Shown piece after piece: positions 34,072-43,076 of a stretch of DNA of 64,000 nucleotides. Origin of the DNA: an uncultured beta proteobacterium (lineage in GTDB: Bacteria; Pseudomonadota; Gammaproteobacteria; Burkholderiales; Burkholderiaceae_C); the NCBI GenBank assembly GCA_903838565.1, contig CAILZB010000051.1:1-64000 (forward strand), in the 5' to 3' direction. Both the position numbers and the translations under genes were made by a program. Under the pieces are notes generated by a model. It did no database searches, had not been told where the DNA came from, and was given only the letters and a program-made list of their open reading frames with translations. Each line of letters starts with the position of its first letter. Position 1 is the first letter of the stretch.

Positions 34072-34551
34072 ATGCGACTGACCCAGTGGACCGACTATTC
34101 CTTGCGCGTGCTGATGTATTGCGCGGCTGCCGAGCAACGCGATCAGCCGGTGACGATCACCGAGATTGCCGACAGCCATGCCATTTCGCGCAGCCATCTG
34201 ACCAAGATCGTGCATCAACTGGGTGCGCACGGCTGGCTGGAAACCACCCGTGGCCGGGGCGGCGGCATGCGCCTGTGCCGACCGGCGGCGGAAATCAACA
34301 TCGGCGACGTGGTGCGCCAGACCGAGACCGACTTCACGATGGTGGAGTGCTTTGATGCCAAGAGCAACCAATGCTGCCTGAGCCCGAAATGCCGCCTCAA
34401 GGGGGTACTGCAGCAGGCCACCAGCAGTTACCTGCAGGTGCTCGACGGCGTCACGCTGGACGCACTCATCGCACCGGTCACGGCAAGCGCAAAATCGGCC
34501 GGGGTGGCCATGCCGGCTTCGCGCACGAAGGCGTCGACCCGTCGCGCCTGA
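34072..34551 (+). CDS. nsrR: NO-sensing transcriptional repressor NsrR (Rrf2 family)
   Basis: 159 aa. The start MRLTQWTDYSLRVLMYCA is the Rrf2 N-terminal helix, followed by the winged helix (ITEIADSHAISRSHLTKIVHQL) and the wing GWLETTRGRGGGMRL. Three clustered cysteines (ECFDAKSNQCCLSPKC, with C at about residues 92, 100/101 and 106) bind the NO-sensitive Fe-S cluster. When NO attacks the cluster, repression is lifted. It is divergent from the RIC and nnrS genes; two operator-like sites lie in between. A PAS protein follows 59 bp downstream. Confidence 0.92.
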   Translation: MRLTQWTDYSLRVLMYCAAAEQRDQPVTITEIADSHAISRSHLTKIVHQLGAHGWLETTRGRGGGMRLCRPAAEINIGDVVRQTETDFTMVECFDAKSNQCCLSPKCRLKGVLQQATSSYLQVLDGVTLDALIAPVTASAKSAGVAMPASRTKASTRRA

Positions 34552-34610
34552 CCCTGCGAAGACGCCATCGGCGCCTTGCATGAAGACCCCATTTACACGG
34601 AGGAGGGAAC

Positions 34611-35060
34611 ATGTCAGAGATTGAAAACAGCGAAGCCACAGGCCTGAGCGAGGCCATTTTGAAATCCATGCCGGAGGCGCTGATCTTCTCGGATCTGGAA
34701 GGCATCATCCGGGTCTGGAATCCGGGTGCGCAAACCGTGTTTGGTTTCTCGGCCGCCGAGGCTGTCGGCCAAAGCCTGGATCTGATCATTCCCGAGCGGC
34801 TGCGCAAGGCTCACTGGGAGGGGTTTCATAAGGCGGTCGCGCGGGGTGCCACCTTGCCGGGACGCACCTCCCTCATCACTCGCTCGCTGCACAAGAGTGG
34901 CGAGCAGATCTATGTGGACATGAGCTTTGCGATGGTCAGCAACCCCCAGGGCGAGATGCTAGGCTCCATGGCCGTGGCGCGTGACGCCACGGCGCGATTC
35001 ACGGAGGAAAAGGCGCTGCGTCGGCAGCTGGCTGAACTGACCGCAGGTCCGCAGTCATAG
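34611..35060 (+). CDS. Single PAS-domain protein
   Basis: 149 aa with an excellent ribosome binding site (GGAGGAGG). One PAS domain spans about residues 14-130: ALIFSDLEGIIRVWNPGAQTVFGFSAAEAVGQSLDLIIPERL, then YVDMSFAMVSNPQGEMLGSMAVARDATARF. No output domain is attached. It may be a small soluble sensor acting with a partner. It is in line with nsrR and may be co-transcribed, suggesting a link to redox or NO sensing. The cofactor cannot be told. Confidence 0.8.
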   Translation: MSEIENSEATGLSEAILKSMPEALIFSDLEGIIRVWNPGAQTVFGFSAAEAVGQSLDLIIPERLRKAHWEGFHKAVARGATLPGRTSLITRSLHKSGEQIYVDMSFAMVSNPQGEMLGSMAVARDATARFTEEKALRRQLAELTAGPQS

Positions 35061-35140
35061 GGACAGGTCGGCCCCGTCGTCACCGGCGCCGCTGCTAAAA
35101 ATCCAGCGCGAAGTTCAGCGGGCCCTTTGCGCCAGCGCAC

Positions 35141-35548
35141 TCAAAGCCACTGCGACTGCGGGTGCACGGGCATGGGCGCGTCCCACGAACCCCCGCCACC
35201 GAACAGCACCACGCCCAGGAAGAAGCTCAGCACCGCGATGAAGATGCTGGCGAAGAAGGCGGTCCAGAAGCCCGACACCGTGAACCCGCGGATCAGCCGC
35301 GAGACCAGCAGCAACATCAACGCGTTGATGACCAGCAGGAACAGACCCAGCGTGAGCATGGTCAGCGGCAGCGTCAGGATGATCAGAATGGGCCGAACGA
35401 TGGCGTTGACGAAGCCCAGCATCAGGGCGGCGACGACCAGCGACGAGGTGTCTGAAAATCGGATGCCCCAGAAGACGAAGCTCGCGATCCAGAGCGACAG
35501 GGACGTCAACCCCCAATGAATCAGAAACGTGGGCAGAGTGTGTAGCAT
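35141..35548 (-). CDS. Phage holin family (PF04020) membrane protein
   Basis: 135 aa from ATG 35548, with GGAAAG 5-10 bases upstream; the frame is open further, but the family protein begins MLHTLPTFLIHWGLTSLSLW. Four helices and the family segment GFVNAIVRPILIILTLPLTMLTLGLFLLVINALML are clear. The family name is historical: members are widespread chromosomal membrane proteins of unknown role. No phage genes are near. Confidence 0.85.
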   Translation of the reverse strand: MLHTLPTFLIHWGLTSLSLWIASFVFWGIRFSDTSSLVVAALMLGFVNAIVRPILIILTLPLTMLTLGLFLLVINALMLLLVSRLIRGFTVSGFWTAFFASIFIAVLSFFLGVVLFGGGGSWDAPMPVHPQSQWL

Positions 35549-35599
35549 GGTGCTTTCCGATGTTTCCAGCATCATAGCCAGACTCGCCACTGCACCACC

Positions 35600-35842
35600 A
35601 TGCCCCAGCGCCATCCCACTCGCCCATCGACCTGGTTGAAAGACCTGCTGACCCGCCACGGAGAACTGCCGCCTGATCGCCAGCGGGCCAGGGATCTGAT
35701 CGCCGCCGTGGACGCCGGCGGCATACCTCTGAATCCCGCCAGGGTGAACGACATCGCCCGCAAGCTCGGACTGGACGTCGCCACGACTGCGCCGGTCGAG
35801 CTCACCATCGAGCGGATTCGCAAGGCGCTGGACGCCAAGTGA
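35600..35842 (+). CDS. Small conserved-looking hypothetical protein (80 aa)
   Basis: 80 aa, basic N-terminus (MPQRHPTRPSTWLKDLL), then an alpha-helical body with LNPARVNDIARKLGLDVATTAPVELTIERIRKALDAK, resembling a small nucleic-acid- or partner-binding domain. No named family. Its last 60 bases and the 40 bases beyond are repeated at 41074-41173, where only the C-terminal stub survives. It lies 51 bp from the divergent holin-like gene. Confidence 0.6.
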   Translation: MPQRHPTRPSTWLKDLLTRHGELPPDRQRARDLIAAVDAGGIPLNPARVNDIARKLGLDVATTAPVELTIERIRKALDAK

Positions 35843-35882
35843 GCGCCGCCCTGATTCCCGCGCACCTGTGGCGGCTTCAGAC
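35783..35882 (+). repeat. 100-bp direct repeat, copy A
   Basis: Covers the 3' end of the 80-aa gene and 40 bp past its stop. It matches 41074-41173 at 97 of 100 positions in the same orientation, without gaps. The repeat pair brackets 5.2 kb that holds the two-component pair and the repeat-rich lipoprotein. Confidence 0.95.
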
Positions 35883-35954
35883 CACCTAGTCACCGCGGTA
35901 TTCAAGTTCGGCGGCTCCATTGCTGTCAGTGCGCCGCGGCAGCAAGGCCATTTT

Positions 35955-37742
35955 TCAGGGGGGCACAGTTTCGGGAAGAATCGAAATCAGCGCATGAAAC
36001 AGTTGGCTGCTGGACACGGGCTTGTGCAGAACAGGGATTCCGCTGGCCATCGCTTCTCGAAGACGCTCGGGGCCGGTATCCCCCGTGATCAGCAGTGCGG
36101 GCAAGCGCTCATCCACCAAACTTCGCAAAGAACATATGGCCTCTATTCCAGTCCGATGCTCGCGCAGTCGGTAGTCGCTGATGACAACGTCGGGCAGCAA
36201 TTTGGGTGCCAGTGCGATGGCCATTTCAATCGACTGGGCGGCCTCGCACACACAACCCCAGTCATTGAGCAGTTGGATCATTCCAGCGCAGATGACTGGA
36301 TCATCATCGAGCACAAGCACCCGCACATTCGGCAAGACGGCTTCCCGTTGCGCGGAAACGCTGGCTGGCTGGGGCCTCTCACCGATGGCAAGTGGAAGCT
36401 CCAGCCGGAACACGCTGCCCCGCCCCGCGACGGAATGCAAGGTGAGCTGTATGCCCAGAGTCCTGGCCAAGCCTTGCACAATGGCCAACCCCAAACCAAG
36501 CCCCTTGTTCCGATCTCGCTCCGGATTTCCAAGCTGGTGAAACTCCCGGAATATCGTCTCTTGCTGGGACGCATCGATGCCGATTCCGGTGTCCCACACC
36601 TCAAATACGCCCATCGTGCCCTTGCGCCTGAAGTTCACCAGCAAACCACCTTGACGTGTGTACTTGATCGCGTTGGAAACCAGGTTGCGCAGAATCAGTT
36701 CAATCAGGTTGGGGTCCGAGACAACGGCGAGCGCGCTTTCGCGCGATCGGTAGGAAAGCCCTCTGGCGTCGGCCTGTTCTGTGAATTCCCGCTCAATCTT
36801 GTTGAGGATGGGTTGAACATAAAACGCCTGCACTTGTGGCTCAACCACCCCGGCTTCAATGCGTGAAAAATCGAGCAAGGTATTGAGCATCTCCGACGAC
36901 GCCTCGCGTGCCGCCATGGCGCTGTCGATCAATCCGCGCTGGCGCGGGTCCAGCGCAGTGCGAGACAACACATCCAGAAACAGACCTTGGGCATGGATGG
37001 GCTGGCGCAGGTCATGGCTGGCTGCGGCCAGAAACATGGACTTGGCGGCATTGGCCTGCTCGGCTTCACGTTGTGCCGCCTCCGCAATTTGTGTTTCGGC
37101 ATGCAACTGATTCAGCAACTCGACATTCTCAAAACGCAAGTCGATGGCCAAACGCGCGCCCTTTGAACTATGTATGGCCTGCCCCAGAAGGGCGAACATG
37201 AAGATGACAAAACCAAGCCCCAAAGCGTTAAAGGCAGGGTCATCAAGCAAGAGCAACTTCCACGCAACCAGCGCAATGGTAGGTATAACCGTGACGACAA
37301 ACAAAAGAAACACGGGTGCAAACGTAGACATGGCCCCACTCATCATGCCGGCAATCGCTGCCAGAACCAGAAGGCCGCTATTTTCTGTGGCGACTCCGAG
37401 TGTCATGAATCCCAAACCGCCCCATCCGGAACTGTAAAAAATGCGCTCCAATATCAGCCGTCTGACGATGCCCGGCGCCTGTTCCAGCGAGATGCCGTCG
37501 CGCAGGCTTGTGCGTGCACGCTGATAGGTCAGGAGTAGTCCCGAGATCATGCAAACCGCCCACACGCTCAACGCGACAAAATTCACCTGATTCAAAAGTA
37601 TCCACCACAAAAGAGCAATCACCAGCCCCACGGAGAGGATGCTGCTGACTTGATGGCCGGCCACCAATTTGAGTTGCTCCACCAGAACCGGACCCGGCGC
37701 CGGGCGCAGCAAGTTATAGAAACGTCGAACGACTTTCTTCAT
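35955..37742 (-). CDS. Hybrid sensor histidine kinase with C-terminal receiver domain
   Basis: 595 aa. Six predicted membrane helices occupy about residues 25-185, then a short coiled coil (ELLNQLHAETQIAEAAQREAEQ), HisKA with the phosphorylated His in SHDLRQPIHAQG near residue 248, HATPase_c with NLVSNAIKYT (N box) and DTGIGID (G1), and a receiver domain from about 465 (VLVLDDDPVI; phosphoacceptor in VISDYRL; Lys in LHKPVSS). No periplasmic sensing domain is visible, so the membrane module may be the sensor. The NarL-type regulator gene is 8 bp upstream, giving a clear partner. Confidence 0.9.
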   Translation of the reverse strand: MKKVVRRFYNLLRPAPGPVLVEQLKLVAGHQVSSILSVGLVIALLWWILLNQVNFVALSVWAVCMISGLLLTYQRARTSLRDGISLEQAPGIVRRLILERIFYSSGWGGLGFMTLGVATENSGLLVLAAIAGMMSGAMSTFAPVFLLFVVTVIPTIALVAWKLLLLDDPAFNALGLGFVIFMFALLGQAIHSSKGARLAIDLRFENVELLNQLHAETQIAEAAQREAEQANAAKSMFLAAASHDLRQPIHAQGLFLDVLSRTALDPRQRGLIDSAMAAREASSEMLNTLLDFSRIEAGVVEPQVQAFYVQPILNKIEREFTEQADARGLSYRSRESALAVVSDPNLIELILRNLVSNAIKYTRQGGLLVNFRRKGTMGVFEVWDTGIGIDASQQETIFREFHQLGNPERDRNKGLGLGLAIVQGLARTLGIQLTLHSVAGRGSVFRLELPLAIGERPQPASVSAQREAVLPNVRVLVLDDDPVICAGMIQLLNDWGCVCEAAQSIEMAIALAPKLLPDVVISDYRLREHRTGIEAICSLRSLVDERLPALLITGDTGPERLREAMASGIPVLHKPVSSSQLFHALISILPETVPP

Positions 37743-37750
37743 ACCTGAGG

Positions 37751-38362
37751 CTATCCGATCAGGCCTTTGTCTCGGGCGGCGAATACCGCTTCCGTCCGAC
37801 TGGAGGCATTAAAGAACTCCAAGATGTCTTGCACGTGGCGGCGCACCGTGTTGTCTGAAAGCGCCAATTTCTGCGCGATCTGTTTGTTGGATAAACCCAG
37901 GTTCATCAAATCGAGCACCTCGCATTGTCGTGCCGTGAGTCGAGGAAGCGGACTTGCGCCAGACGACAGTGCAGGGCAAGCCAGACGTCCCTGCGCCGCG
38001 AGTTGAATGGCATGGACGATCGATTGCGGTGGTTCGGCTTTGGAAATAAACCCGGCAGCACCGCGCTCCAGCGCCACTCGCTGTACTTGCAATTCGTCCT
38101 GGGAAGACAACACCAATACCGGGGTCCGCGGCCAACGTTTCTTGATCAGCGACAAGCCTTCCAGACCGTTCAATCCCTTGAGTTGAAGGTCCAGCAAGAC
38201 GACGTCCAATTCTTCATGCGGGCTGCGCAGGGCTTCTTCGATTGCGGCTGCTTCAAAGACAAGACTGCTGGGCATCGCGGCGCAGATGACCAGGCTCAGG
38301 CCGGCGCGGAACAAGGCATGGTCGTCAATGATGAAGACCCGAGGTGTGCTGGCTGTGGACAT
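37751..38362 (-). CDS. NarL/FixJ-type response regulator
   Basis: 203 aa from ATG 38362 (the frame is open to 38443). The receiver domain has the acidic pair IIDDHALFRAG, the phosphoacceptor Asp in LLDLQLKGLNG near residue 57 and the Lys in FISKAE near 106. The C-terminal LuxR-type helix-turn-helix is TARQCEVLDLMNLGLSNKQIAQKLALSDNTVRRHV. It precedes the hybrid kinase gene by 8 bp and is divergent from the repeat-rich lipoprotein gene, a likely target. Confidence 0.92.
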   Translation of the reverse strand: MSTASTPRVFIIDDHALFRAGLSLVICAAMPSSLVFEAAAIEEALRSPHEELDVVLLDLQLKGLNGLEGLSLIKKRWPRTPVLVLSSQDELQVQRVALERGAAGFISKAEPPQSIVHAIQLAAQGRLACPALSSGASPLPRLTARQCEVLDLMNLGLSNKQIAQKLALSDNTVRRHVQDILEFFNASSRTEAVFAARDKGLIG

Positions 38363-38512
38363 CGGCCGATTAAAGCATTGACAGCGTTTTCGCGAGACTG
38401 GTCTATTTGGACCATAGGAGAAACGGCCATGTTTGCATAGCATGAAGGTGTCGCGCGGAAGCCTTGGGGATGAGCGGCATCTCTTCCGTCAACCTCAGTC
38501 TTAGGAAATCAC

Positions 38513-40963
38513 ATGCACTTTTTGAAGCTCGCCAGCATCCTGGTGATATCTGTCGCGGCGCTCGGCGGTTGTGGCGGTGGCAACGGTACCAACGGCAGCA
38601 ATGGAATCGACGGCACGAATGGCGCCAATGGCCTGACGCCCCGGCTGCTGGTCAGCAAGGAAGCCATTGGTACCAACTGTGCCAATGGCGGAACCCGTAT
38701 CGACGCGGGGATGGATGCCAACGGCAATGGCGCGCTCGACGCCAGCGAGATCAGCAGCACGCAATACGTTTGCAACAGCGCTGTTGGTGCTACGGGCGCT
38801 ACAGGTGCTACCGGCGCTACGGGCGCTACAGGTGCTACAGGTGCTACAGGTGCTACAGGTGCTACAGGTGCTACAGGTGCTGCAGGAAGCGACGGCCTGA
38901 GCACCCTGGTCAGCCTGAGCAGCGAAGCCGCAGGAGCCCATTGCGCCAACGGCGGCCAGAAGATTGCAGCGGGCCTGGACAGCAACGCCAATGGTGTGCT
39001 CGACGCGGCTGAGGTGACCTCCATCGCCTATGTCTGCAATGCTGCTGCGGGTGCTACGGGTGCTACGGGTGCTGCGGGTGCGACAGGTGCGACAGGTGCT
39101 ACGGGTGCTACGGGTGCCAACGGCAGCAACGGTTCGAATGGCAGCAATGGCAGCATCAGCTTGGTGCGCATCGTGGCCGAGGCCGCTGGTGCCAACTGCG
39201 CCAACGGCGGCAGCAAGATCACTTCAGGCCTGGACAACAACCCCACCAATGGCATTCTGGACGCCGCTGAAGTCGCCTCCACCGCCTATGTCTGCACCGG
39301 CAGCAACGGCGTTGCGGGCATCAATGGCACGAACGGCACGAACGGCAGCAATGGTACGAACGGCACGAACGGCAAGAGCAGCCTGATGAGCATCGTGCCC
39401 GAGGCCGCCGGTGCCAACTGCGCCAACGGCGGCAGCAAGATCAGTACCGGCGTGGACGCCAACGGCGACAACCTGCTCCAGGACAGCGAAGTCAGCTCCA
39501 TCGGCTATGTTTGCAACGGCGCAACCGGAGCCACGGGTGCTGCCGGAGCCACCGGCGCCGCAGGCAGCAACGGTAGCAACGGCAGCAACGGTACCAACGG
39601 CGCGAACGGCAGCAACGGCAGCACCACGCTGATCGCCATCGTGGCCGAAGCGGCTGGAGCCCATTGCACCTACGGCGGCAACAAGATCACGGCGGGCCTG
39701 GACAACAACCCCACCAATGGCGTGCTCGACGCCGCGGAAGTCACTGCCACCAGCTATGTCTGCAATGGCGCGGGCATCAACTGGGTGGATGTCACAACGA
39801 CCGCGCAGCAGGCGGCGTCGAACACCGGCTATCTGGCGGACAACGCGGCCCAGGTCACGATCACCTTGCCCGCTGCACCGGCCATCGGTGACACCGTGCA
39901 GGTGAGCGGCGTGGGCGCCGGGGGCTGGAAGATTGCCCAGAATGCGCAGCAGGCGATTCATACCAGCAACGTCCTGGGCGGTGCGGTGGGCCTGAACTGG
40001 ACAGCCAGGGCCAGCATAAACGATTGGCAGGCCGTGGCTTCATCCGCCGACGGCAGCAAACTGGTCGCCGTCGGGGATTACGGTACCTCGATCAATACTT
40101 CGACCGATTCCGGTGTCACCTGGAGCGCGCATGGTTCCGACAAACTTTGGCAGGGCGTGGCTTCGTCCGCCGACGGCAGCAAGCTCGTCGCCGTTGGGTA
40201 CTCTATGCCAATCTATACCTCGACCGATTCCGGTGTCACCTGGACCGCGCAAAGTCTCAACATCAATGCGTATTCCGTGGCTTCATCCGCCGACGGCACC
40301 AAGCTCGTCGTGGGTGGCTGGGGTGGTCACCTCTACACCTCGACCGATTCCGGCCTCACCTGGACCGCGAGGATGTCCGATGCCAACAGATACTGGCGGG
40401 GGATTGCTTCTTCTGCGGACGGCAGCAAACTCGTGGCGGGTTGGAACGGTAACCAAATCTACACCTCGACCGATTCCGGCGTCACCTGGAGCGCCAGGGA
40501 TTCCAACAGAAATTGGATCTCTGCGGCTTCTTCCGACGATGGCAACAAGCTCGTCGCCGTTGTGGAGGGTGGCCAGATCTACACCTCGACCGACTCCGGC
40601 CTCACCTGGACCGCGAGGATGTCCGATGCCAACAGAGGCTGGCGGGGGATTGCTTCTTCCGCGGACGGCAGCAAACTCGTCGCCGTTGTGGATGGCGGCC
40701 AGATCTATACCTCGGCCGATTCCGGCATCACCTGGACCGCCAGGGACTCCGATAGATCTTGGCTCGGCGTGGCGTCGTCCGCCGACGGCAGCAAACTCGT
40801 CGGCGTTGAGCCTGGCGGCCATATCTACACTTCGACGCCGATGACCATGAACGGAACCGCAGGCTCCATCACAGGCCATCAGTACGACACCATCGACTTG
40901 CAATACCTGGGCAACGGAAACTTCACCGTGCGCAGTTCGGCGGGATGGTTGACGGTGGACTAG
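38513..40963 (+). CDS. Collagen-like, EF-hand-like and BNR-repeat surface lipoprotein
   Basis: 816 aa. Lipoprotein signal (MHFLKLASILVISVAALGGC) and Gly/Asn-rich start. Five copies of a roughly 45-aa DUF7151-like module (pattern EAAGANCANGGSKI..GLDxNxNGxLDAAEV..YVCN) follow, each with a DxNxNGxLDxxE loop like an EF-hand and two cysteines. Gly-X-Y runs (GAT, GAA, GSN, GTN) lie between modules. From about residue 490, seven BNR-like repeats of about 43 aa carry IYTSTDSGVTWTA and ASSADGSKLVAV, predicted as a beta-propeller. Probably a surface adhesin or sensor exposed outside the cell. Modules are nearly identical at DNA level, suggesting recent expansion. Confidence 0.85.
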   Translation: MHFLKLASILVISVAALGGCGGGNGTNGSNGIDGTNGANGLTPRLLVSKEAIGTNCANGGTRIDAGMDANGNGALDASEISSTQYVCNSAVGATGATGATGATGATGATGATGATGATGATGAAGSDGLSTLVSLSSEAAGAHCANGGQKIAAGLDSNANGVLDAAEVTSIAYVCNAAAGATGATGAAGATGATGATGATGANGSNGSNGSNGSISLVRIVAEAAGANCANGGSKITSGLDNNPTNGILDAAEVASTAYVCTGSNGVAGINGTNGTNGSNGTNGTNGKSSLMSIVPEAAGANCANGGSKISTGVDANGDNLLQDSEVSSIGYVCNGATGATGAAGATGAAGSNGSNGSNGTNGANGSNGSTTLIAIVAEAAGAHCTYGGNKITAGLDNNPTNGVLDAAEVTATSYVCNGAGINWVDVTTTAQQAASNTGYLADNAAQVTITLPAAPAIGDTVQVSGVGAGGWKIAQNAQQAIHTSNVLGGAVGLNWTARASINDWQAVASSADGSKLVAVGDYGTSINTSTDSGVTWSAHGSDKLWQGVASSADGSKLVAVGYSMPIYTSTDSGVTWTAQSLNINAYSVASSADGTKLVVGGWGGHLYTSTDSGLTWTARMSDANRYWRGIASSADGSKLVAGWNGNQIYTSTDSGVTWSARDSNRNWISAASSDDGNKLVAVVEGGQIYTSTDSGLTWTARMSDANRGWRGIASSADGSKLVAVVDGGQIYTSADSGITWTARDSDRSWLGVASSADGSKLVGVEPGGHIYTSTPMTMNGTAGSITGHQYDTIDLQYLGNGNFTVRSSAGWLTVD
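38786..38884 (+). repeat. 9-bp tandem repeat (11 units) coding for Gly-Ala-Thr
   Basis: Eleven copies of GGYGCTACN in a row, six of them identical (GGTGCTACA), encode (Gly-Ala-Thr)10 plus Gly-Ala-Ala. Slippage would change the length in steps of three residues without breaking the frame. A second, shorter run of the same type lies at 39050-39117. Confidence 0.9.
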
Positions 40964-41342
40964 CCTGCGCCATCCTGGCATTTGGCCAGATCGAATCCGC
41001 CAGCAGGGTGCCGGGGCGATGAGCTGGGGCTGACCGAAGTAGAACTGCACTTCAGGCAAGCGTTGGCCAACCAACGACTGCGCCGGTCGAGCTCACCATC
41101 GAGCGGATTCGCAAGGCGCTGGACGCTCAGTGAGCGCCGCCCTGATTCCTGCGCACCTGTGGCGGCTTCAGACGGTCTTTGATGCAGTCCAGCCGACTGC
41201 ACGTCAGGTCCGAACGCGACCCGTCGCGGCGCTTTTTCTTCGCATCGAAGCTGACCCGGGTCAAGGTGGCGACGCGCCATTCGCGGCCTAATGAAGCATC
41301 TTGTGCCGACACGCGGCGCAGGCATTTTCAAAGGGGCGAAGA
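40964..41342. other. Gene-free stretch holding repeat copy B
   Basis: 379 bp between the lipoprotein and the chemoreceptor. It contains the second copy of the 100-bp repeat (41074-41173), which includes a 3' stub of the 80-aa gene. A minus-strand frame at 41127-41312 is open but runs through the repeat and looks like a shadow. The chemoreceptor promoter must lie in 41174-41342; AAAGGGGC before its ATG is the ribosome binding site. Confidence 0.6.
41074..41173 (+). repeat. 100-bp direct repeat, copy B
   Basis: Same orientation as copy A (35783-35882), three mismatches, no gap. The 20 codons in front of the stop match the C-terminus of the 80-aa protein (TAPVELTIERIRKALD), but the rest of that gene is missing, so this copy is a truncated fragment. 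Confidence 0.95.
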
Positions 41343-43064
41343 ATGAGTTTGAAGGACCTGAAGATCTCCACCCGGCTGATCCTGGGATTCGGCCTGCTGG
41401 CCTTGTTGATCGCCCTGCTGGGCGGCATTGCCAGCGTGAGAATCAGTGGCATCGGCGAGTCCTTCGACCTGGTGGTCAGGGACAAGGTGCCCAAAGTCAT
41501 CACCCTGTTCGAAGTGGAAGGCGACATCAATGTGGTGGCGCGTGCCACGCGCAACATGGTGATCCTGAGCGACCCGGCGGAGATCAAGAAAGAAGAAGCG
41601 CGCATCGTGGCGGCGCGCAAGACCATCTCCGAAAAGCTGGACCTGCTGACCAAGGAGGTCCAGTCCGATAGCGGCAAGGCCGTCCTGGCCAAGGTGACTG
41701 AAGCGCGCGCCCGCTATCTGCCGGCGCTGCAAAAGTTTGTGGAACTGGTCAACGCCGGCAAGAACGACGAAGGCAAGGCCCTCCTCATGGGCGAGATGCG
41801 GGTGGCGCAAAACGCCTACTTCGGCGCGCTCGATGCCATGATCAAACACCAGGACGATGCCATGGACGTGGCGGCCAAGAGCGCCACCGACGCCGTCTCC
41901 AGCACCAAGTGGATCATGGGCGTGTCCGTCTGCGCGGCCCTGGTTGCAGCGTTGCTGGGCGCGGTCTGGATCATCCGCGCCATCACACGCCCCTTGCGGC
42001 AGGCGGTGCAGGTGGCGCGCGCCGTGGCCGCCGGCGACTTGAGCAGCTCCTTCGATTCCGAAGGCCAGAACGAAACGGCCCAGTTGCTTGCGGCCTTGCA
42101 GGAGATGCAGACCAGCCTGGTACGCGTCGTCTCCGAAGTGCGCCAGGGCTCCGACGGCGTGGCCACGGCCAGCGCAGAGATCGCCCAGGCCGACCTGGAC
42201 CTGTCGGCACGCACCGAAAGCCAGGCCAGCTCGCTCGAAGAAACCGCGGCTTCGATGGAGCAACTCAGCGCCACCGTGAAGCAGAACGCCGACAGCGCGC
42301 GTCAGGCCAATCAGCTCGCGATCAGCGCCAGCTCCGTCGCCACCCAGGGTGGTGAAGTCGTGGGTCAGGTGGTCGAAACCATGAAGGGCATCAACGACGC
42401 CTCGCGCCGGATCTCCGACATCATCAGCGTGATCGACGGCATCGCCTTCCAGACCAACATCCTGGCGCTGAATGCCGCGGTGGAGGCCGCGCGTGCCGGC
42501 GAGCAAGGCCGTGGCTTTGCCGTGGTGGCCAGTGAGGTGCGCTCGCTGGCCGGGCGCAGCGCTGAAGCGGCCAAGGAAATCAAGTCGCTGATCTCGGCCA
42601 GTGTGGAGCGCGTGGAACGCGGCACCGCCCTGGTGGACCAGGCCGGCACCACCATGACCGAAGTGGTGGGCTCGATCCGGCGCGTCACCGACCTCATGGG
42701 CGAGATCAGCGCGGCCAACAACGAGCAAAGCCTGGGCGTGTCCCAGGTGGGCGAGGCTGTCATGCAGATGGACCAGGTGACGCAGCAGAACGCCGCGCTG
42801 GTGGAGGAAATGGCCGCCGCCGCCAACAGCCTGCAGTCCCAGGCCGAAGGCCTGGTGAAGACCGTCTCCGTATTCACCCTGCCGCCAAGCCATGGCGCCC
42901 GCGCCACGCCTGGCGCCCACCGTACCGCCAAGCCGATGCGCGTTGCCGCCCCCAAGCGCGCCAGCGTTCCGGCAGCACGCAAACCGGTGCTGGGCGCTGC
43001 ACCCAAAGCCTTGAGCGCCAGCGCCCCGGCGGCCGCAAGCGGCGACGACTGGGAAAGTTTTTAA
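41343..43064 (+). CDS. Methyl-accepting chemotaxis protein
   Basis: 573 aa from ATG 41343. TM1 at about residues 12-35, a periplasmic four-helix-bundle sensor (4HB_MCP type, about 36-190), TM2 at 191-213, HAMP ([18 protein letters not shown]), then the signalling domain with the tip [36 protein letters not shown] near residue 380. The Pro/Ala-rich C-terminus lacks a clear CheR-binding pentapeptide and ends in DDWESF, a common MCP ending in Comamonadaceae. The ligand is unknown. The CoA-transferase gene starts 12 bp later, an unusual neighbour. Confidence 0.92.
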   Translation: MSLKDLKISTRLILGFGLLALLIALLGGIASVRISGIGESFDLVVRDKVPKVITLFEVEGDINVVARATRNMVILSDPAEIKKEEARIVAARKTISEKLDLLTKEVQSDSGKAVLAKVTEARARYLPALQKFVELVNAGKNDEGKALLMGEMRVAQNAYFGALDAMIKHQDDAMDVAAKSATDAVSSTKWIMGVSVCAALVAALLGAVWIIRAITRPLRQAVQVARAVAAGDLSSSFDSEGQNETAQLLAALQEMQTSLVRVVSEVRQGSDGVATASAEIAQADLDLSARTESQASSLEETAASMEQLSATVKQNADSARQANQLAISASSVATQGGEVVGQVVETMKGINDASRRISDIISVIDGIAFQTNILALNAAVEAARAGEQGRGFAVVASEVRSLAGRSAEAAKEIKSLISASVERVERGTALVDQAGTTMTEVVGSIRRVTDLMGEISAANNEQSLGVSQVGEAVMQMDQVTQQNAALVEEMAAAANSLQSQAEGLVKTVSVFTLPPSHGARATPGAHRTAKPMRVAAPKRASVPAARKPVLGAAPKALSASAPAAASGDDWESF

Positions 43065-43076
43065 AGGAGCATCTTC

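Noticed and set aside
35141..35548. Prophage remnant
   Set aside because: Only the historical holin family name suggests a phage; no structural, integrase or lysis genes are nearby.
37730..37752. Third copy of the CTCAGGT element at the hybrid-kinase start
   Set aside because: Only one CTCAGGTATG box is present, overlapping the start codon; there is no second box 22 bp upstream and no downstream block.
38786..38884. CRISPR-like array
   Set aside because: The repeat unit is 9 bp with no spacers and is translated as Gly-Ala-Thr within a long protein.
41127..41312. 61-codon minus-strand frame next to the chemoreceptor
   Set aside because: It runs through the 100-bp repeat and lacks any domain; the same frame type appears as a shadow at copy A.
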